A stretch of DNA of 64,000 nt from positions 1-64,000 of the forward strand of contig BDDC01000106.1 of the NCBI GenBank assembly GCA_001662425.1. The letters run 5' to 3'. Under the pieces are notes generated by a model. It saw only the letters and a list, made by a program, of their open reading frames with translations. It ran no database searches and was not told where the DNA came from. Shown here one piece after another: positions 23,601 to 35,900 of this stretch (positions are counted from its first letter, which is position 1; every line of letters begins with the position of its first letter). Both the position numbers and the translations under genes were made by a program. The DNA is from Chlamydomonas sphaeroides. Its lineage: Eukaryota; Chlorophyta; Chlorophyceae; Chlamydomonadales; Chlamydomonadaceae.

Positions 23601-26346
23601 GTAGGGCCAACGCATGAGCATCCATGGAGGGATACTTCACCTGAGCTGACCAACGGCCAGGCCTATGGGCCCAACCCACATCCCCCAATCCCAACCCGCG
23701 CTGGCCAGTGCCACAGGTCTGCGTACCCCATCCCACACACGGCCCTGTCAGGCAGGCGAAGAGCGGCCGCCCACACCCTGCCTCGGGCCCCTGTGCTCAC
23801 CAAACAGGTGCACCTTGACGTCCGGCCAGCGCTGCGCCACCAGCGCCCGCACCGCCTCCAGCGCCGCCTCCGCGCTGCCGTGCTCCGCCTCGCCCGGCGT
23901 CAGGCTGGCGGCCAGCTCCGTCAGCTGCGCGTCCAGGGCGGCCACGTCCGCGGCCACCGCGGCGACTGTCGCGGGAGCGCGGGAGTTGCCGGGCCTGTGG
24001 GCAGGAACGGCAGCAGGCGGGCGGCGTGGGCGTGTGACCGGGCGCGCAGCACTGGTTTTGTTGGAGCAGCGGGGCTCAGTCTGCAACACCGCTTGGGTTC
24101 CACCCACAAGTGTAGTCCATGTCCCATTTAATAACTAGGTACTGCCCAATCAACGTCAAGGCCATCTGCATGACTCACTTGCGCTCGCGCATGGGCGCGC
24201 CCTTCTCCTTGTCCCCCTTGCGCCCGCGCCCCGCCGTCGGGCTGTCGCGCCCCGTGCCGCCGCCGCCCGCCGCATCGCCCGCGCCGCCGCCACCCGCCGC
24301 GCCGCCGCTGCCGCTGCGCCCCGGCGCCTGGCCCTTGCCGTGCGCATGGCCGCCGCCGGGCCCGCCGCCGCCGCTCTTGCCGCCGCCGCGCGGAAAGGCC
24401 ATGAACGGCGGCATGCCGCCAAAGCCGCCGTAGCCCCCGCTCGGCCCCGGCCCGAACGCGCCGCCGTGCCAGGCGAAGCCGCCCGGCCCGGCCATGGGGT
24501 GCATGCCCGGGGGCCCCATGGGGTGGCCCAGGTGCGGTCCGGGCATACCGGGGTGCGGGAAGCCGTGGTGGCCGGGGCCTCCCACGTGCATGGCCGGAGG
24601 GCCCATGGGCCCCATGGGGTGCCCGTGCGGGTGGTGGGCGGCCATGGGGTGGCCGTGGCCGTGGTGGGCGGCGTGCGGGTGGTGGTGGGCGGCCATGGGG
24701 TGCGGCCCCGCCATGCCCGGGCCGTGGCCGAGCGGGCCCATGTGGCCCAGGCCGCCGTGCTGCATGCCGCCGTGGGGGTCCATGTGGCCAGGCGAGCCCA
24801 CCACGGGCGACATCTGCGCGGGCCAGGGCGTGCAGGGGGGGAGGGGTCAAGGCAGGATGAGGCGGCTGCGGTGGAACACAGCGCCGTGTGTAGCTGGGGG
24901 GAGCACGACTGCTCAGCGGCCGCAACTCTTTTGTATGCCTCCGCCGTGGGTTGGGCGGCAATGCGCACTTCGCCCCGGGCCGAATGGACCCCATGGCACG
25001 CTGGAGCTGGGCGCCGGTGCGCGACGCGCGACCCGGCGCACTGCTACCCCGCTGCACCCCATCCCTTGAACCCGCTCCGAGCCACCCACCTGCGGCATCA
25101 TGAGGCCGCCAGGGACCATGAAGTACGGCCCCGGCTGCATACCGTGAGGCATGCCGTAAGGGCCGGGGCCGCCGTCGTGCACCAGGGGACCGCCACCGTG
25201 CTGAGCACCGGAAGGGCCCTGCGCCGGCCCCGACGCCGACGCCTGCTGCTGCTGGGGCTGAGGCTGCTGCTGCTGCTGCTGCATATGCTGGCCGCCCTTG
25301 CCCTCACGGCCGCTGCCCACCGGCCCCGGCCCTGGCCCAGGGCCGGTGCCGCCACGGTTGCCACGCCAGGCGCCAGGCGCGGCGCTGCCGGGCGGCCCGA
25401 CGGGTGTGCCCACGGCGCCGGCGCCGTCCTTGCCGCCATGGTGCAGCCCCAGCAGCCCGCCCGGGGCCGGACCCATGCCGCCGCTCGGCGGGTAGAAGGG
25501 CGGCGCAGCGGCATACATGCTGCTTGATGGGCCCTGCTGCGGCCCCGGCGTCCCGTGAAGGCCCGTGCCGGGGGTGCCAGGGGGGCCGGGACGTCCGTGG
25601 TGCGGCACGCCAGGGTGACGGGGCTGGGCGTGGACCATGCTGTTGGGCGTTGCGCCGCCGGGCGTCATGATGTCCATGCCACGCCCGCTGCCGGGGCGCG
25701 GGCCCGGCCCACGTCCACCGGGTCGGGGCCTGCCCAGGTAGCCCGGCGAGCCGTCGGCAGGGGAGTCCTTCCCCATGGCTGTGGGTGCTGGGGAGCCGCG
25801 CGAGGCGTAGCTCTCGTGCGGCCGCATGGAGGAGGCTGTGCTGGGCGTTGGCAAGCTGTGTACGCCTCCCGGAAGCAGCGATGGCGATGGCAGAATGAGG
25901 GAGTCGGAGGGCGTCAGGCCGTGGGAGGTTGCTGGAGAGTCCGAGGTGCCGGGTGGTCCGGCGGGCACGGGTGTGGCAGCTGGCTGGACGCCGTCTCTGG
26001 TGCCCGTCATGCTGCGGCTGACAAGCACCTGCAGCATCGTGCTAGGCTGCGGGGTTGCCAGCAGTCCGCGCGGCAGAAGCTCGGAGGGCGCCATGGTCAT
26101 GCTTGGCATGTTGCTGGGTTGACCAGCCGTCAGGCTTCCCGCTGAAGCACCAAACGAGAAAGGTCCCGGATCCCCCGCGCCTGGGCCGACAGCCCATGTT
26201 CCAGGGAAGGCGTTCGAGAACGGGGTACTGTTCTCCCGAGGATGCTGCGACTGCGACAAGCTTGCTGGTCTCTTCTCAGGTTGCGGCGTGCTGGCCATTG
26301 GACCATTGTCGGCGTTCGCCGGCTCCGGCGTCGCCCACATAGACAT
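20664..26346 (-). CDS. non-canonical poly(A) polymerase / terminal uridylyltransferase, third catalytic Asp replaced
   Basis: Nine minus-strand exons keep phase: 26346-25090, 24813-24179, 23994-23801, 23579-23125, 22814-22666, 22393-22192, 21973-21860, 21637-21551 and 21272-20664, about 1233 residues. Residues 1-630 are disordered Pro/Gly/His/Gln-rich sequence with a basic Gly-rich end. The catalytic core follows. HLFGS...GSNDIDVTL (about 694-713) holds the Gly-Ser and the first two metal-binding Asp. A long acidic Ala/Glu insert precedes ARTPMVRL. Next come TRVNITVNHLLGIHNT (the third Asp position is Asn, about 851), LSSYAYVLLATWLLQ, FFDHWAWRHDYNGSVV, and the PAP-associated signature IEDPFELSHDLGR, then EFERAARIL. 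The tail is acidic and Ala-rich. This family adds U or A to RNA 3' ends; in Chlamydomonas the relative MUT68 tails small RNAs and cleaved targets. The exon 5 acceptor (CCCCAAG) is the weakest junction but gives exact family spacing. Confidence 0.85.
23064..23114. repeat. (ACC)n microsatellite in a TUTase intron
   Basis: An almost pure run of ACC triplets lies just inside the intron after the exon that carries the DxD motif. On the transcribed minus strand it is (GGT)n, starting about 10 bases after the donor. Confidence 0.9.
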
Positions 26347-26945
26347 CGCCGCTCGCCTCTCTGATTCTGTACAAGAGGCGGTGCGAGGTAGCTCTGCCTC
26401 TTCTGTAATTTAGTCCACAGCTCGTAGACGCAGCTGGTCTCCGCAGACGGTTGTCAGTCCCGACGACTTTGCGCGAAACTCCTATTGCCTGCTGCCACCT
26501 TCATGTATGATGCATGCAGCTCCATATTCTTGCCTAGTTGTTAACGGAGGTGGCAGCGAAAGGGCCGCCCAAGCGCGTGCAACGCGACAAGCGTGGCTGT
26601 GGGGTGCCTGGATGATGATTGTTGCACGCCTTTGGCTCGGTGCAACTGAGCATGTCTGTCCAGCATCGCCCGAAGAGTTGGCGCCAAAGCGAGGCACCCA
26701 TGCAGAGACCTACCCAACGCATACCCGGTGCCATCGGGATAGCCTGCATCACCTACTGCGCCCCTACGCTACGCCCTATGTCGGGCCTGCACATGAGGGC
26801 ACTCTCGGCGCGAACTCCCGCGATGGTCGTGAAGGCGAGCTTGGAGCTGCGCGGCAAGAATACACAGTGTTCAAGCTATGCCATAGAATGGACCCTAGCT
26901 GCATAGAGCAGGAGGCAGGCGGTGTGCTGTGCGTGCGTTGCCTCC
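26347..26945. promoter_or_regulatory. bidirectional promoter region between TUTase and SHPRH-like genes
   Basis: About 600 bases separate the two start codons, which point away from each other. Both promoters and 5' UTRs must lie here unless an unseen non-coding 5' exon exists. Short ORFs in the interval have no support. Confidence 0.5.
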
Positions 26946-29900
26946 ATGGAGCAGCTAGAGATGTTGCTGGAGGTTCTGGGCCCCGGCGTGCCCAGGACTC
27001 GCGCGGAGCAGCTGCTACGCGACGCCAACGGCAATGTGGAGACTGCGCTCGCGATGCACTTCGCCGGGGGCGGCGCCGGGGTCTCGCCGGCCCCAAACGG
27101 CCCCGGCGCAGCCCGCGCTGGCCAGCCCGGCGAGGCCGTGGCCAGCTTACGAGCCATCGTCGGCAATGCGCCACCGCTGCATCAGCTCGAGCGTCTGATT
27201 GCTATGTGGGTCCGGTGCACCGCGCTGCCGCCCACGCCCTGTCAACGCCCACCCAACCCAGCAACCCGGCCACGGCCGAGCTCCATTCAGCACCCGGCCC
27301 ACCCTCACCACGCGCCACATCTCCACGGCGCCCCCTCGCATCGCCGCAGATGCCGGGGCTCCGTCGAGGCAGCCGCTGACCTGTACTTTGAGGACCCCAG
27401 CGCCGGCGCGCGCGGCGGCGGCGGCGGCGGTTCGCGCGCAGCAGCCGCGCGCAACGCAGGTACCCCATGTTGGGGCCATGCACGAGGAGGGGGATGTCGT
27501 GGCAGCCAGCGGCGCGCTTGGGCTGCGTGGAGCCCAGCCACGCGGCGGCGCTTGGCGGGCTGGCGGCAGCCCTGCGGCTTTTTGCTATTGAACCAGCGTG
27601 GAAGTCATGGAAGGTTCTGCGGCTTGCGTGGCGGGGGCGCCACATAGCCGTTGTGCCGCGCACAGCGCGCCCCATCCTCACCCAGCTCCACGCTCACGTG
27701 CCTCGCCGCCCTTGCAACCCATCGCCGCACCGGCACCTACGCGCCTCGCCGCGCCGCCGCTTTTGCAGAGCTGGTCAACCTCATCGATAGCGCCAGCAGC
27801 GACGACGACGACGGCGATGGTGGTGACGGCGGCCGCGGTGGTGGCGCCGCCGGTGCTCCTGCCGCTGCGCCGCGAGGGATAGCCGTGGCGGCGGCAGCAG
27901 CAGGAGTCGCTGCAGCGGCGGCAGCGAGAGCTGGTGCCGCTGGCGGCAGCGGCGCAGGCGGCAGCGGCAGCGGCGCAGGCGGCAGCGGCAGCGGCGCAGG
28001 CGGCAGCGGCAGCGGCGCAGGCGGCAGCGGCAGCGGCGCACCGCCGGCCGCTGCCGCCGCTGCCCCGCCAGCGCTTGGCGCGGGTGGGGGCGGGGCGCAG
28101 CCGCAGCCTCCTCAGCCTGCTGCGGCGCAGCGCAGCTCGTCGCTGTTCACCTTGCCGGCGAACCGCACGGTGCCCGCCAGCGGCGCGGCCGCTACCGGTC
28201 GCGCACCAGGCGCCACCAGCGCTGCTGGCTCCAGCGGGGCTGCAGACGCTGGTCGGGCCGCAGGCGCCAGCGGCGCTGGCCCCAGCCGGGCGGCTCCCAG
28301 CACCCGCACAGCGCAGGCAGGCGAGTCGCCGGCGGTGTCCGCTGGATGTGCGTATGTGGGTCGGGCATGTGGCAGCTCTTGCCTCCTTGCCACCCCACGG
28401 CCGGCTCCCTTGGCTCGTGCGGAGCCCTCTGGAGCCCTGCACTCGTCTCCCGCCCGCCGGAACCCCTCGATGCCTCGCTCCGCGCCCGCCTGCTCGCCCG
28501 TCTTTGGAGCTCACGAGATACCTCCCCCCCCTGAAAGCCCCGTCTTGCCTTTCGAATGCCGCCCTGCAGGCGCCGTGGCAGCCGCAGCCGCCGCGGCCGC
28601 GGCCGCTGCGGCGGCAGCGCAGCCGCTGACGCCAGCGGAGCGCGCTGCCGCTGACGCCGCCGCCGCACTCAAGGCGCCGCTGCTGGACGGCGAGATGCTG
28701 GCCAGGAGCCAGGTGGGTGTGGCGGGGACGACGTTGCAAGGTTTGCAGATTCGTGGGCTGAGGACCAGGCAGATACGTGGACTGAGTGGGGCCCAGACGT
28801 GGGGCGGCGGTCTAGGCCTAGGTCGTGTCCATGGCTCTTGTCCTGGTCCGTAGGAGGAGTGAGGAGTGAGGAGTGAGGAGTGAGGAGTGAGGAGTGAGAA
28901 GAGCGTAGTGCCGGGGGCCAAGGGCGCATCTGCATGTGGGTCGAGGGCGCCGCGAGGCGTGGGCCGGCGCAAAGCCCGCCGCAGCAGCCCGCACCCCGCT
29001 CCTTGCAACCCCGTTTCACTGCCCTGCCCTGCCCTGCCCTGCCCTGCCCTGCCTTGCCCTGCCCTGCCCTGCCCTGCCCTGCCCTGCCCTGCCCTGCCCT
29101 GCCCTGCCCTGCCCTCTCGTCCGCCCCGCCAGCGGCGCCTGGGCCCCTGCCCCACGCCGCCGCTGCTGCCGCTGCCGCACCTGCGGGGCCCCGACGGCCG
29201 CCTGAGGGTGGACTGTGAGGACGCAGTGCCGCAGGGCAGGTCGCCGCCGCCCAGGGTACGGCGGGGGCTGGGCCACGAGAGCGGCCGGCGCATGCGGGCC
29301 CGGGTCGCGAGGGCCGCCAAGCACCTGCTCGCGGCTACAGGGGCCGCGTGCAGGGCTGGCCCGGGTTGGCAGCGCTGCTTAGCCGGTGGCCGTCGGTGCG
29401 CCCGCGCTAGACAGCTCTGGTCGGGTCAAGGCTCTTGTCGGGTCAGGGCTCTCGTCGGGGCAGGGCTCTCGTCGGGGCAGGGCTCTTGCCAGACCAGGGC
29501 CCTGCAGCTCACCCAGCCGCCCAATCCACACCCTGCAGCCCCTGTCGGAGCTCGGCCCCTGGCCCATGCGCCTGGGCGAGGTGGAGGCCGAGCTGCTGCC
29601 ATCGCTGGGCACCGGCGGAGGCGAAGACGGCGCGGTGCCGGCAGGCTTGCAGCGGCAGGTGCTGGCGCTGGCACTGGCGTGGCTGCGGGAGGTGAGGCGG
29701 CGGCCAGGCGTGCACATGCTTCAGCCCCTGGCGCTGGGGGCAGGCGCATGGACAAGCGAGCGCCTCGCCCTCGCCCTCGCCCTCCACACCCCGCATCCTG
29801 GCCCCTGGCCCCGGCAGGGCAAGCTCCATGTCGATGCCTACCACACGCCCCCGCCCGCGGCCGACGCCTCCGGCGCGCCCAAGCAGCCGCGCGGCGCCTC

Positions 29901-32900
29901 GCTGTCTTGGATGCTGGAGCCCGCGCCGCCGCAGCAGCTGCCGCCGGCGGTGGCCGGCGGCGCCCCGAGGCTGGCCCGGGGCGGCTCGGTGGCTGCGCTG
30001 TACGTGGGGCAGGCCGACTTCCTGCGGGAGCTGGCCAGCCGCTTTCCGGTGCGGGCAGCTGACGGCGACATGCTGTGTGTTGTCGGGGTGGGCTGATGGC
30101 GCGGCGCAGCGCCCCATGCCCCGCGCTCCCACTGCGGTGCCTGCTGTGGCGCCGGCTGTGGCGCCGGCTGCGTCGCCGCGCTGCTGCGTCGGGAGCCCTC
30201 AGCTGGTGCCGACCCGCCCCTGGCCGCGTCCGGGCATACGCACCGCTGCGCCTCCTTACGCCGTCCGTGTGTGTGTGTCCATGCGGTATGCCGCCTGCCC
30301 TGCTTCCCCTGGTGTCCTCTCTCCCCGCCTCCCCCCCCCTCGCAGGACGTGCCCACTCTGGCCCGGCCCGGCCCCGCGCTGCGGCTGGCGACCACGGCGC
30401 CGCGGGGCCCGCTGCACCGGCTGCTGCGGCTGTGCGAGGAGCGGCCGGGGCTGCTGGACTGCGTGCTGGCCTCGGTGGGGGAGGGCTGGGCTGTCGGGGT
30501 CCGGGAAACGTGGCGGGGGAGGGGCGGTAGGTTAGACTGCGCGGCTGCTGTGGTGGCGTGTTGACTGTGTGCTGGGTGAGGAGATGCATGCGGCATGGCG
30601 TCGGTTGCGGGGACCATGGGTGAGGGAGGAGCCGCTGAGGGGCCCGGGGGCTTGTGGCACCGGGCGGGCGGCGGTTGGACTGCTGGAGAGTGGGATGGCC
30701 TTGGCGAGGGAGGGCGGCCCAGTTCTGCTCCCAAGAGCTGGGCCGTGGGAGAGACGGCATCCTCCGCGCGGCGGCCCAGACCGGCTGTACGTCCCTCCCA
30801 ACCCCCGCTGTACAGAGCACCGCCAACGAGCTGCTCGTCAATGTACGGCTGTACGGACCGGACGAGCAGGGCGGCTTCCTGGTCAAGGCCGACCACCTGG
30901 ACGAGCGCGCCGGGCAGGACGCGGCCGGGTCGTACTACGGCCAGCTGTACGAAGCGATGCGCAGCTCAGGTGACTCATCAGCGGCCGCCGCCGCCGGCAA
31001 GGTGGCGGCGGGCGGCAGCGGCGGCAAGGGCGGCAGCGGCGGCGAGGGGGGCGGCAGCGGCGGCAATGGCGGCAGCGGCGGCAAGGGCGGCAGCGGCGGC
31101 AAGCGCAGGCGGGAGGCCTCCGTCAGCCCGCCTCGAGGAGCCAAGCGGGTGCGCGCGGATCCAAATGGCAGCAAGGGCAAGGCGGCGGCGCCGGCCAAGG
31201 CCAAGGGCAAGGCGGCCGGCGGCGGCGGCGGCGGCGGCTTTCGGGTCGCGCTCGAGTTCTTCGTCACAGAGGACTACCTCAAGGTACGGCACTCGGCGTC
31301 CTGCTGCCGTGTAGCGTCGCTTCATACGTACGTAGCTGGCCGTACGCTGACCCACATGGCCCGGCCACGGCGAGAGGCCGCGCGCGCCAGCTGTTGCGCG
31401 GCCCAAGTACGCGGACAGCCGCCCAGGGCCTCGGCCCAGAACCCCACCGGCGGCCGCCCCTTCAGGCCCCCACCCTCGGCCAACAAGCCGCCTGCGCCCT
31501 CGGTCCCGCGCCCCTGCCCGCCCCCGCAGTCCACCTCGCCGCCCAGCAGCCTGCAGCACGGCTGCATCGCCCTGGAGGCACGCGGCGCCGCCAAGGGCTC
31601 CAAAATTAGGTGTGACCGCAGCCGTCTACTCATTTGCTGCCAACGAAACACCCCTGCGAGCCCTCGAACCTCAGCCCCGCGCCAGCGCTGCTCGCGGCCG
31701 GCCCCAACCGCCCGCACCCCCGCACACGCGCTCCACAGGGGCACGGCCGGCGCCTACAGCCGCCCCCGCGCCGAGCTGCTGACGGCGGTGGCTCATGTGC
31801 TGCTGGAGCACGGCTCCGGGCTACATCTGGGGCCCGACTGCGACGGAGCCATCAACACGGGCGACGCAGCGCCGCCGCCGGCGGCGGCACGGGCGTCGGC
31901 AGGGGGCTCGGGGGCAGGTGAGGTCGCAGTGTGGGTGGCGGCGTCATGCGGTTGGCGGCAGGGCTGCAGCGCGGTTGAGTGTGTGCACGGTGCGCGAGGC
32001 AGCGGCGGCGGCAGCAGGGGCTGGGGACGGCGGCTGGCGGTGTGTGAAGCCGCGTGCCACGGGTGAAATCAAGAAGCAAGAGTGTCTGCCTGTGGGGCTG
32101 GGCGGATGCATGCGACCTGTGCTCCCTCGTTCGGCACACATCCTCTTGCCCGTGTGCTCCCCCGCTCGCGGCGCCTCCCCCGCAGGCCCCTCCACCAGCG
32201 CAGCGCCCGCTGCCGCTGCTGCGGCGGCGACCGGTGACGGCAACGACGAGGGCGGCGGCGACGCGGGGGCCGACGCGAATGCGGACGGAGAGGTGAGGCG
32301 CGGCGGCAGGCGGCTTCCGCCTGCCTCGAAACCAGATCCACCTGCCTCCCCCGCTCACCTTTTATCAGCATCCCACCTCGCCTGCTCCCTCGCCCCCCTC
32401 CCCTCCCCTCACCACCTCGCCTGCTCCCTCGCCCCCTCCCCTTCCCCTCCCCTCACCACCTCGCCTGCTCCCCCGCCCCCTCCCCTTCCCCTCCCCTCAC
32501 CACCTCGCCTGCTCCCCCGCCCCCTCCCCTGCCCTCCCCTCACCACCTCGCCTGCTCCCTCGCCCCCCTCCCTCCCTTTGCTGCCAGGTCCGCAACCTGG
32601 ACGCGCTGCTCGCCTCCATCCAGCCGCCGCCCGAGATGCCGCCCGCGCAGCGCCCGCCCGCCGTGGCGGCGCAACCCAAGCTCTACCAGCTGCAGGTGCG
32701 CCTGCAGCAGCGGCAGCGGGAGGGGGAGCTGGGTGTTGAGAGTTAGGGTTTGTGCCATGTCGTGTCAGTGGCGGCGCATTCCAAGCTCTACCAGCTGCGG
32801 CTGCGCAGGCTGCAGAGGCAGCGGGAGCAGGGCGGCAGCGGGAGCGGGAGGCGGGGCCATTCCTGTGGCATCTCCCCAAACACACGATTGCGCTGCCCTG

Positions 32901-35900
32901 CCCTCCCCACCGCCCACCACCAGGGCCTGGAGTGGATGCTGCGCCGCGAGCGCCGCGGTGACGCGGTTGGGCGCTCGCTGCTGCAGCTGCACCCGGCCTG
33001 GGCGCAGGTGCGGTGGATTGCGCTTCCTCTACACAATGGTATACAATGTGTTACGATGTTAGAATGATGGTGCCATAGCTCAAACGTCCGAGGCACCACC
33101 ACCTAGCACTGCAAAGAGGCCAGCCTGGGCGCCGGCGTGGGGCGGCGCAGGGCGGGTGTGTGGTGGTGGGATCAGGGGCGCAGGGCCGGGGCAGCAGGCC
33201 GGCTGCAGGCAGCAGGCTGCAGGCGCAGTGTCTGGGGCGCAGGGGGGGTTGGGCTGGAACCCTGGCGCCCTCTCGGGCCGTGCTAGCAGACCCTGACACG
33301 CACCCCCTCTCTAACCGCCCCTTCTCCTCCCCTTCCTCCTCGTCCTCCCCTTCCTTTTGCTCCCTCCCCTCCACCCCCCAGGTGGCCCTCGCCTCTTCCG
33401 GCCTGATGCTCACGCTGCACCGCCTGGCGCCGCCCTACGTCAGCGCCGACTTCTTCGCGGCGCCCGTGGGCGGCACCTGCGGCGGCTTCCTGTGCGACGA
33501 GGTGAGGTGGGGATGGGGGAGGCGCGGGGGCAGCAGGGGTAGAGCGTGTGTCTCCTTGTGTTTTGGGAGGTGTGCCGTCAGGGGCGGAAGGGAGGCACCT
33601 GCGGCGGCTGCCTGTGCGACGAGGTGAGATTTGGGATGGGGGAGGCGCGGGGGCAGCAGGGGTAGAGCGTGTGTCTCCTTGTGTTTTGGGAGGCGTGCCG
33701 TCAGGGGCGGAAGGGAGGCACCTGCGGCGGCTGCCTGTGCGACGCGGTACGGCGGCGAAAAGCACAGGGCGCAGCAGGGGGAGCACAGCAGGGACAGCGC
33801 GAGTGCCGCCGCACGTTGAAGTGTGCAGTGGCCACCCCCACGTACACACCTCCTATCTCTTCCCCCCCCCCTCCTCGCCCCTCCTTACCCCGGCCCTGCA
33901 GATGGGCCTGGGCAAGTCCCTGCAGACGCTCATGCTGGTGGTGGCCAACCCGCCGCCGCAAGGCTGGCCCACGGCCCCAGTCCCCCTAACGGCGCCCGCC
34001 CTCGCCCGCCTCGCCCCCACCGCCGCCACCCGCGGCGGCCGAGGCGGCCGGCGCGGCCACGGCCGCGGGGGCCGCGGCGCGGCCGCCGGCCGCGCCAGCG
34101 CAGCCGCGGGCTCCGCACCCTCGCCCGGCTCGGCCGGCGCCGGCGGCGCCGCGGTGGAGGCGGCGGCGGAGCCTGCGGTGCCGCCGAGTGCGCTTCCGGA
34201 GCCCGAGGGCGGTGACGACGCGGTGCCCATCAAGACCACGCTGCTGGTGACGCCAGCCAACCTGCAGGTAGGGGCGCGGCGGCGGCGGGTGCTGGCACTG
34301 CACGGGGCACACACAGGGTGGTACTCTCTTCCGGCCCTAGGAGTTGAACACATCTGAAAGGGAGGGGGACTGGCACGCCGATGCGGAGATGCGCTTTAGG
34401 GCCATGGCAGGACAGCCTGGCCTCCATGGCGACTGACGCGCTGCTGGCCACGCTCGCCCCCCGCTGCCTCTCCCTCGGCCCACAGAGGCAGTGGGTGGAG
34501 GAGATCCAGCGGCACCTGCAGCGGGGGGCCATCACCTGGTGGGGTCGTGGGGAGGCGGGGGATGGGACGGGGGTTGGATAGCGTGTGGGTTTTGGGGGAT
34601 CGGGTCTAAGAAGCGTCGGCAGCGGGGCGCCATCACCTGGTGGGGTCGTTGGAGGGGCGGGGAAGGGGGAGGAGGACGGGGAGTTGGGGAGCGTGTGGGT
34701 TTCGCGGGGTTGTGTCTTCGGAGAGTCGGAGGACTTGCGGCGAGGGCCCATAATCTGGTGGGCTACGGGCGGGCGGGGGAAGGGACGGGGGTTAGGAAGC
34801 GTGCGGGTTTTGCGAGGCGCCGCTTCGTGACTGGGAAAGCGAGGAAAGGCTGCGTGAACGGATGCCCCCATGTACGCCTGCGCGAGGCGCCTGCTGCTTC
34901 CACGCCGGCCCCGCCCTGGCACCTGTTCAAACCAACGCCTGGCGTTGCGGGGCCCCTTCCTCCTCCTCCTGCCCCTTCCCCGTTCGCAGGGGCATATACC
35001 GCGGCAGCGGCACCCGCTCTGGCGGCTGCGCTACCGACGCCAGCGCCGCCTTTGAGGCCGCCATCGCCAGCGGGCGCTCCGCAGCGCTGGGCGCCGCCGC
35101 CGCCGCCGAGGAGGAGGAGGAAGACGACGGCCGCCGCCGCACGCGCGGCGCCGCCGGCCTGCTGGCCTCGGCGGCGGCGGCGGCGAGCTCGGGCCGCAAG
35201 GGGGTCAAGCTCATGGCCCCCGTGCTCGCGGACGGGCCCGACGGCAGCCCGGTGAGCAGCTCTCGCATCGTAGTGTCGATTCCATCGATGCGCCTACAAT
35301 CCACTTTTCAGTGAACGTTGTGAACTCCATGGGCTCGGCTTCAATGGCAGTCCTGTGAAGTAAAGGCCAGGGGCGCGGGCCGGAGCTGCGACAGGATCAG
35401 GCCGCCGCCCGGCCAGTGCTCTACCATCCTCTTGTACGGCACTCACTGTCCCCTATCCCATGCCGCTGTACGGCAGGTCGTACTGCACGGCTGCGACCTG
35501 GTGCTGGTGTCGTACGAGGTGCTGCGCCGGGAGCTGTCGGCGGGCGGCGGCGGCGGCGGGCGGGGCGGCAGCCGGGGGTCGCTGCCTCGGCTGGGGTTTT
35601 GGCGCATCGTGCTGGACGAGGCGCAGCTGGTGGCCAACAGCAACAGCGTGGCGGCCGAGGTGAAAAGATGGGGATGCTCTAGGGTTCGTGCCTGATCTGG
35701 GAGCGCGGCACGAGCTGCTGCCGGGTCTGTCCCCCACCCCCGATGACGCGGCCCTGCCCCCACCCCGGCCCCACACACCAGGTTGTCAGCTCGCTGTACC
35801 GGCGCCACGCGTGGGTAGTCACAGGTGCGGGGCACACAGAGCTGCGGCCCACGAGCTGCTTGCCTTGCTTTTCCCTCACGCGCACGCAGCTCAGCGCCCG

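Noticed and set aside
29020..29113. (CCCTG)n as telomere-like or CRISPR-like array
   Set aside because: Units are 5 bases without spacers, and green algal telomeres are TTTTAGGG or TTTAGGG; it is a simple intronic microsatellite.
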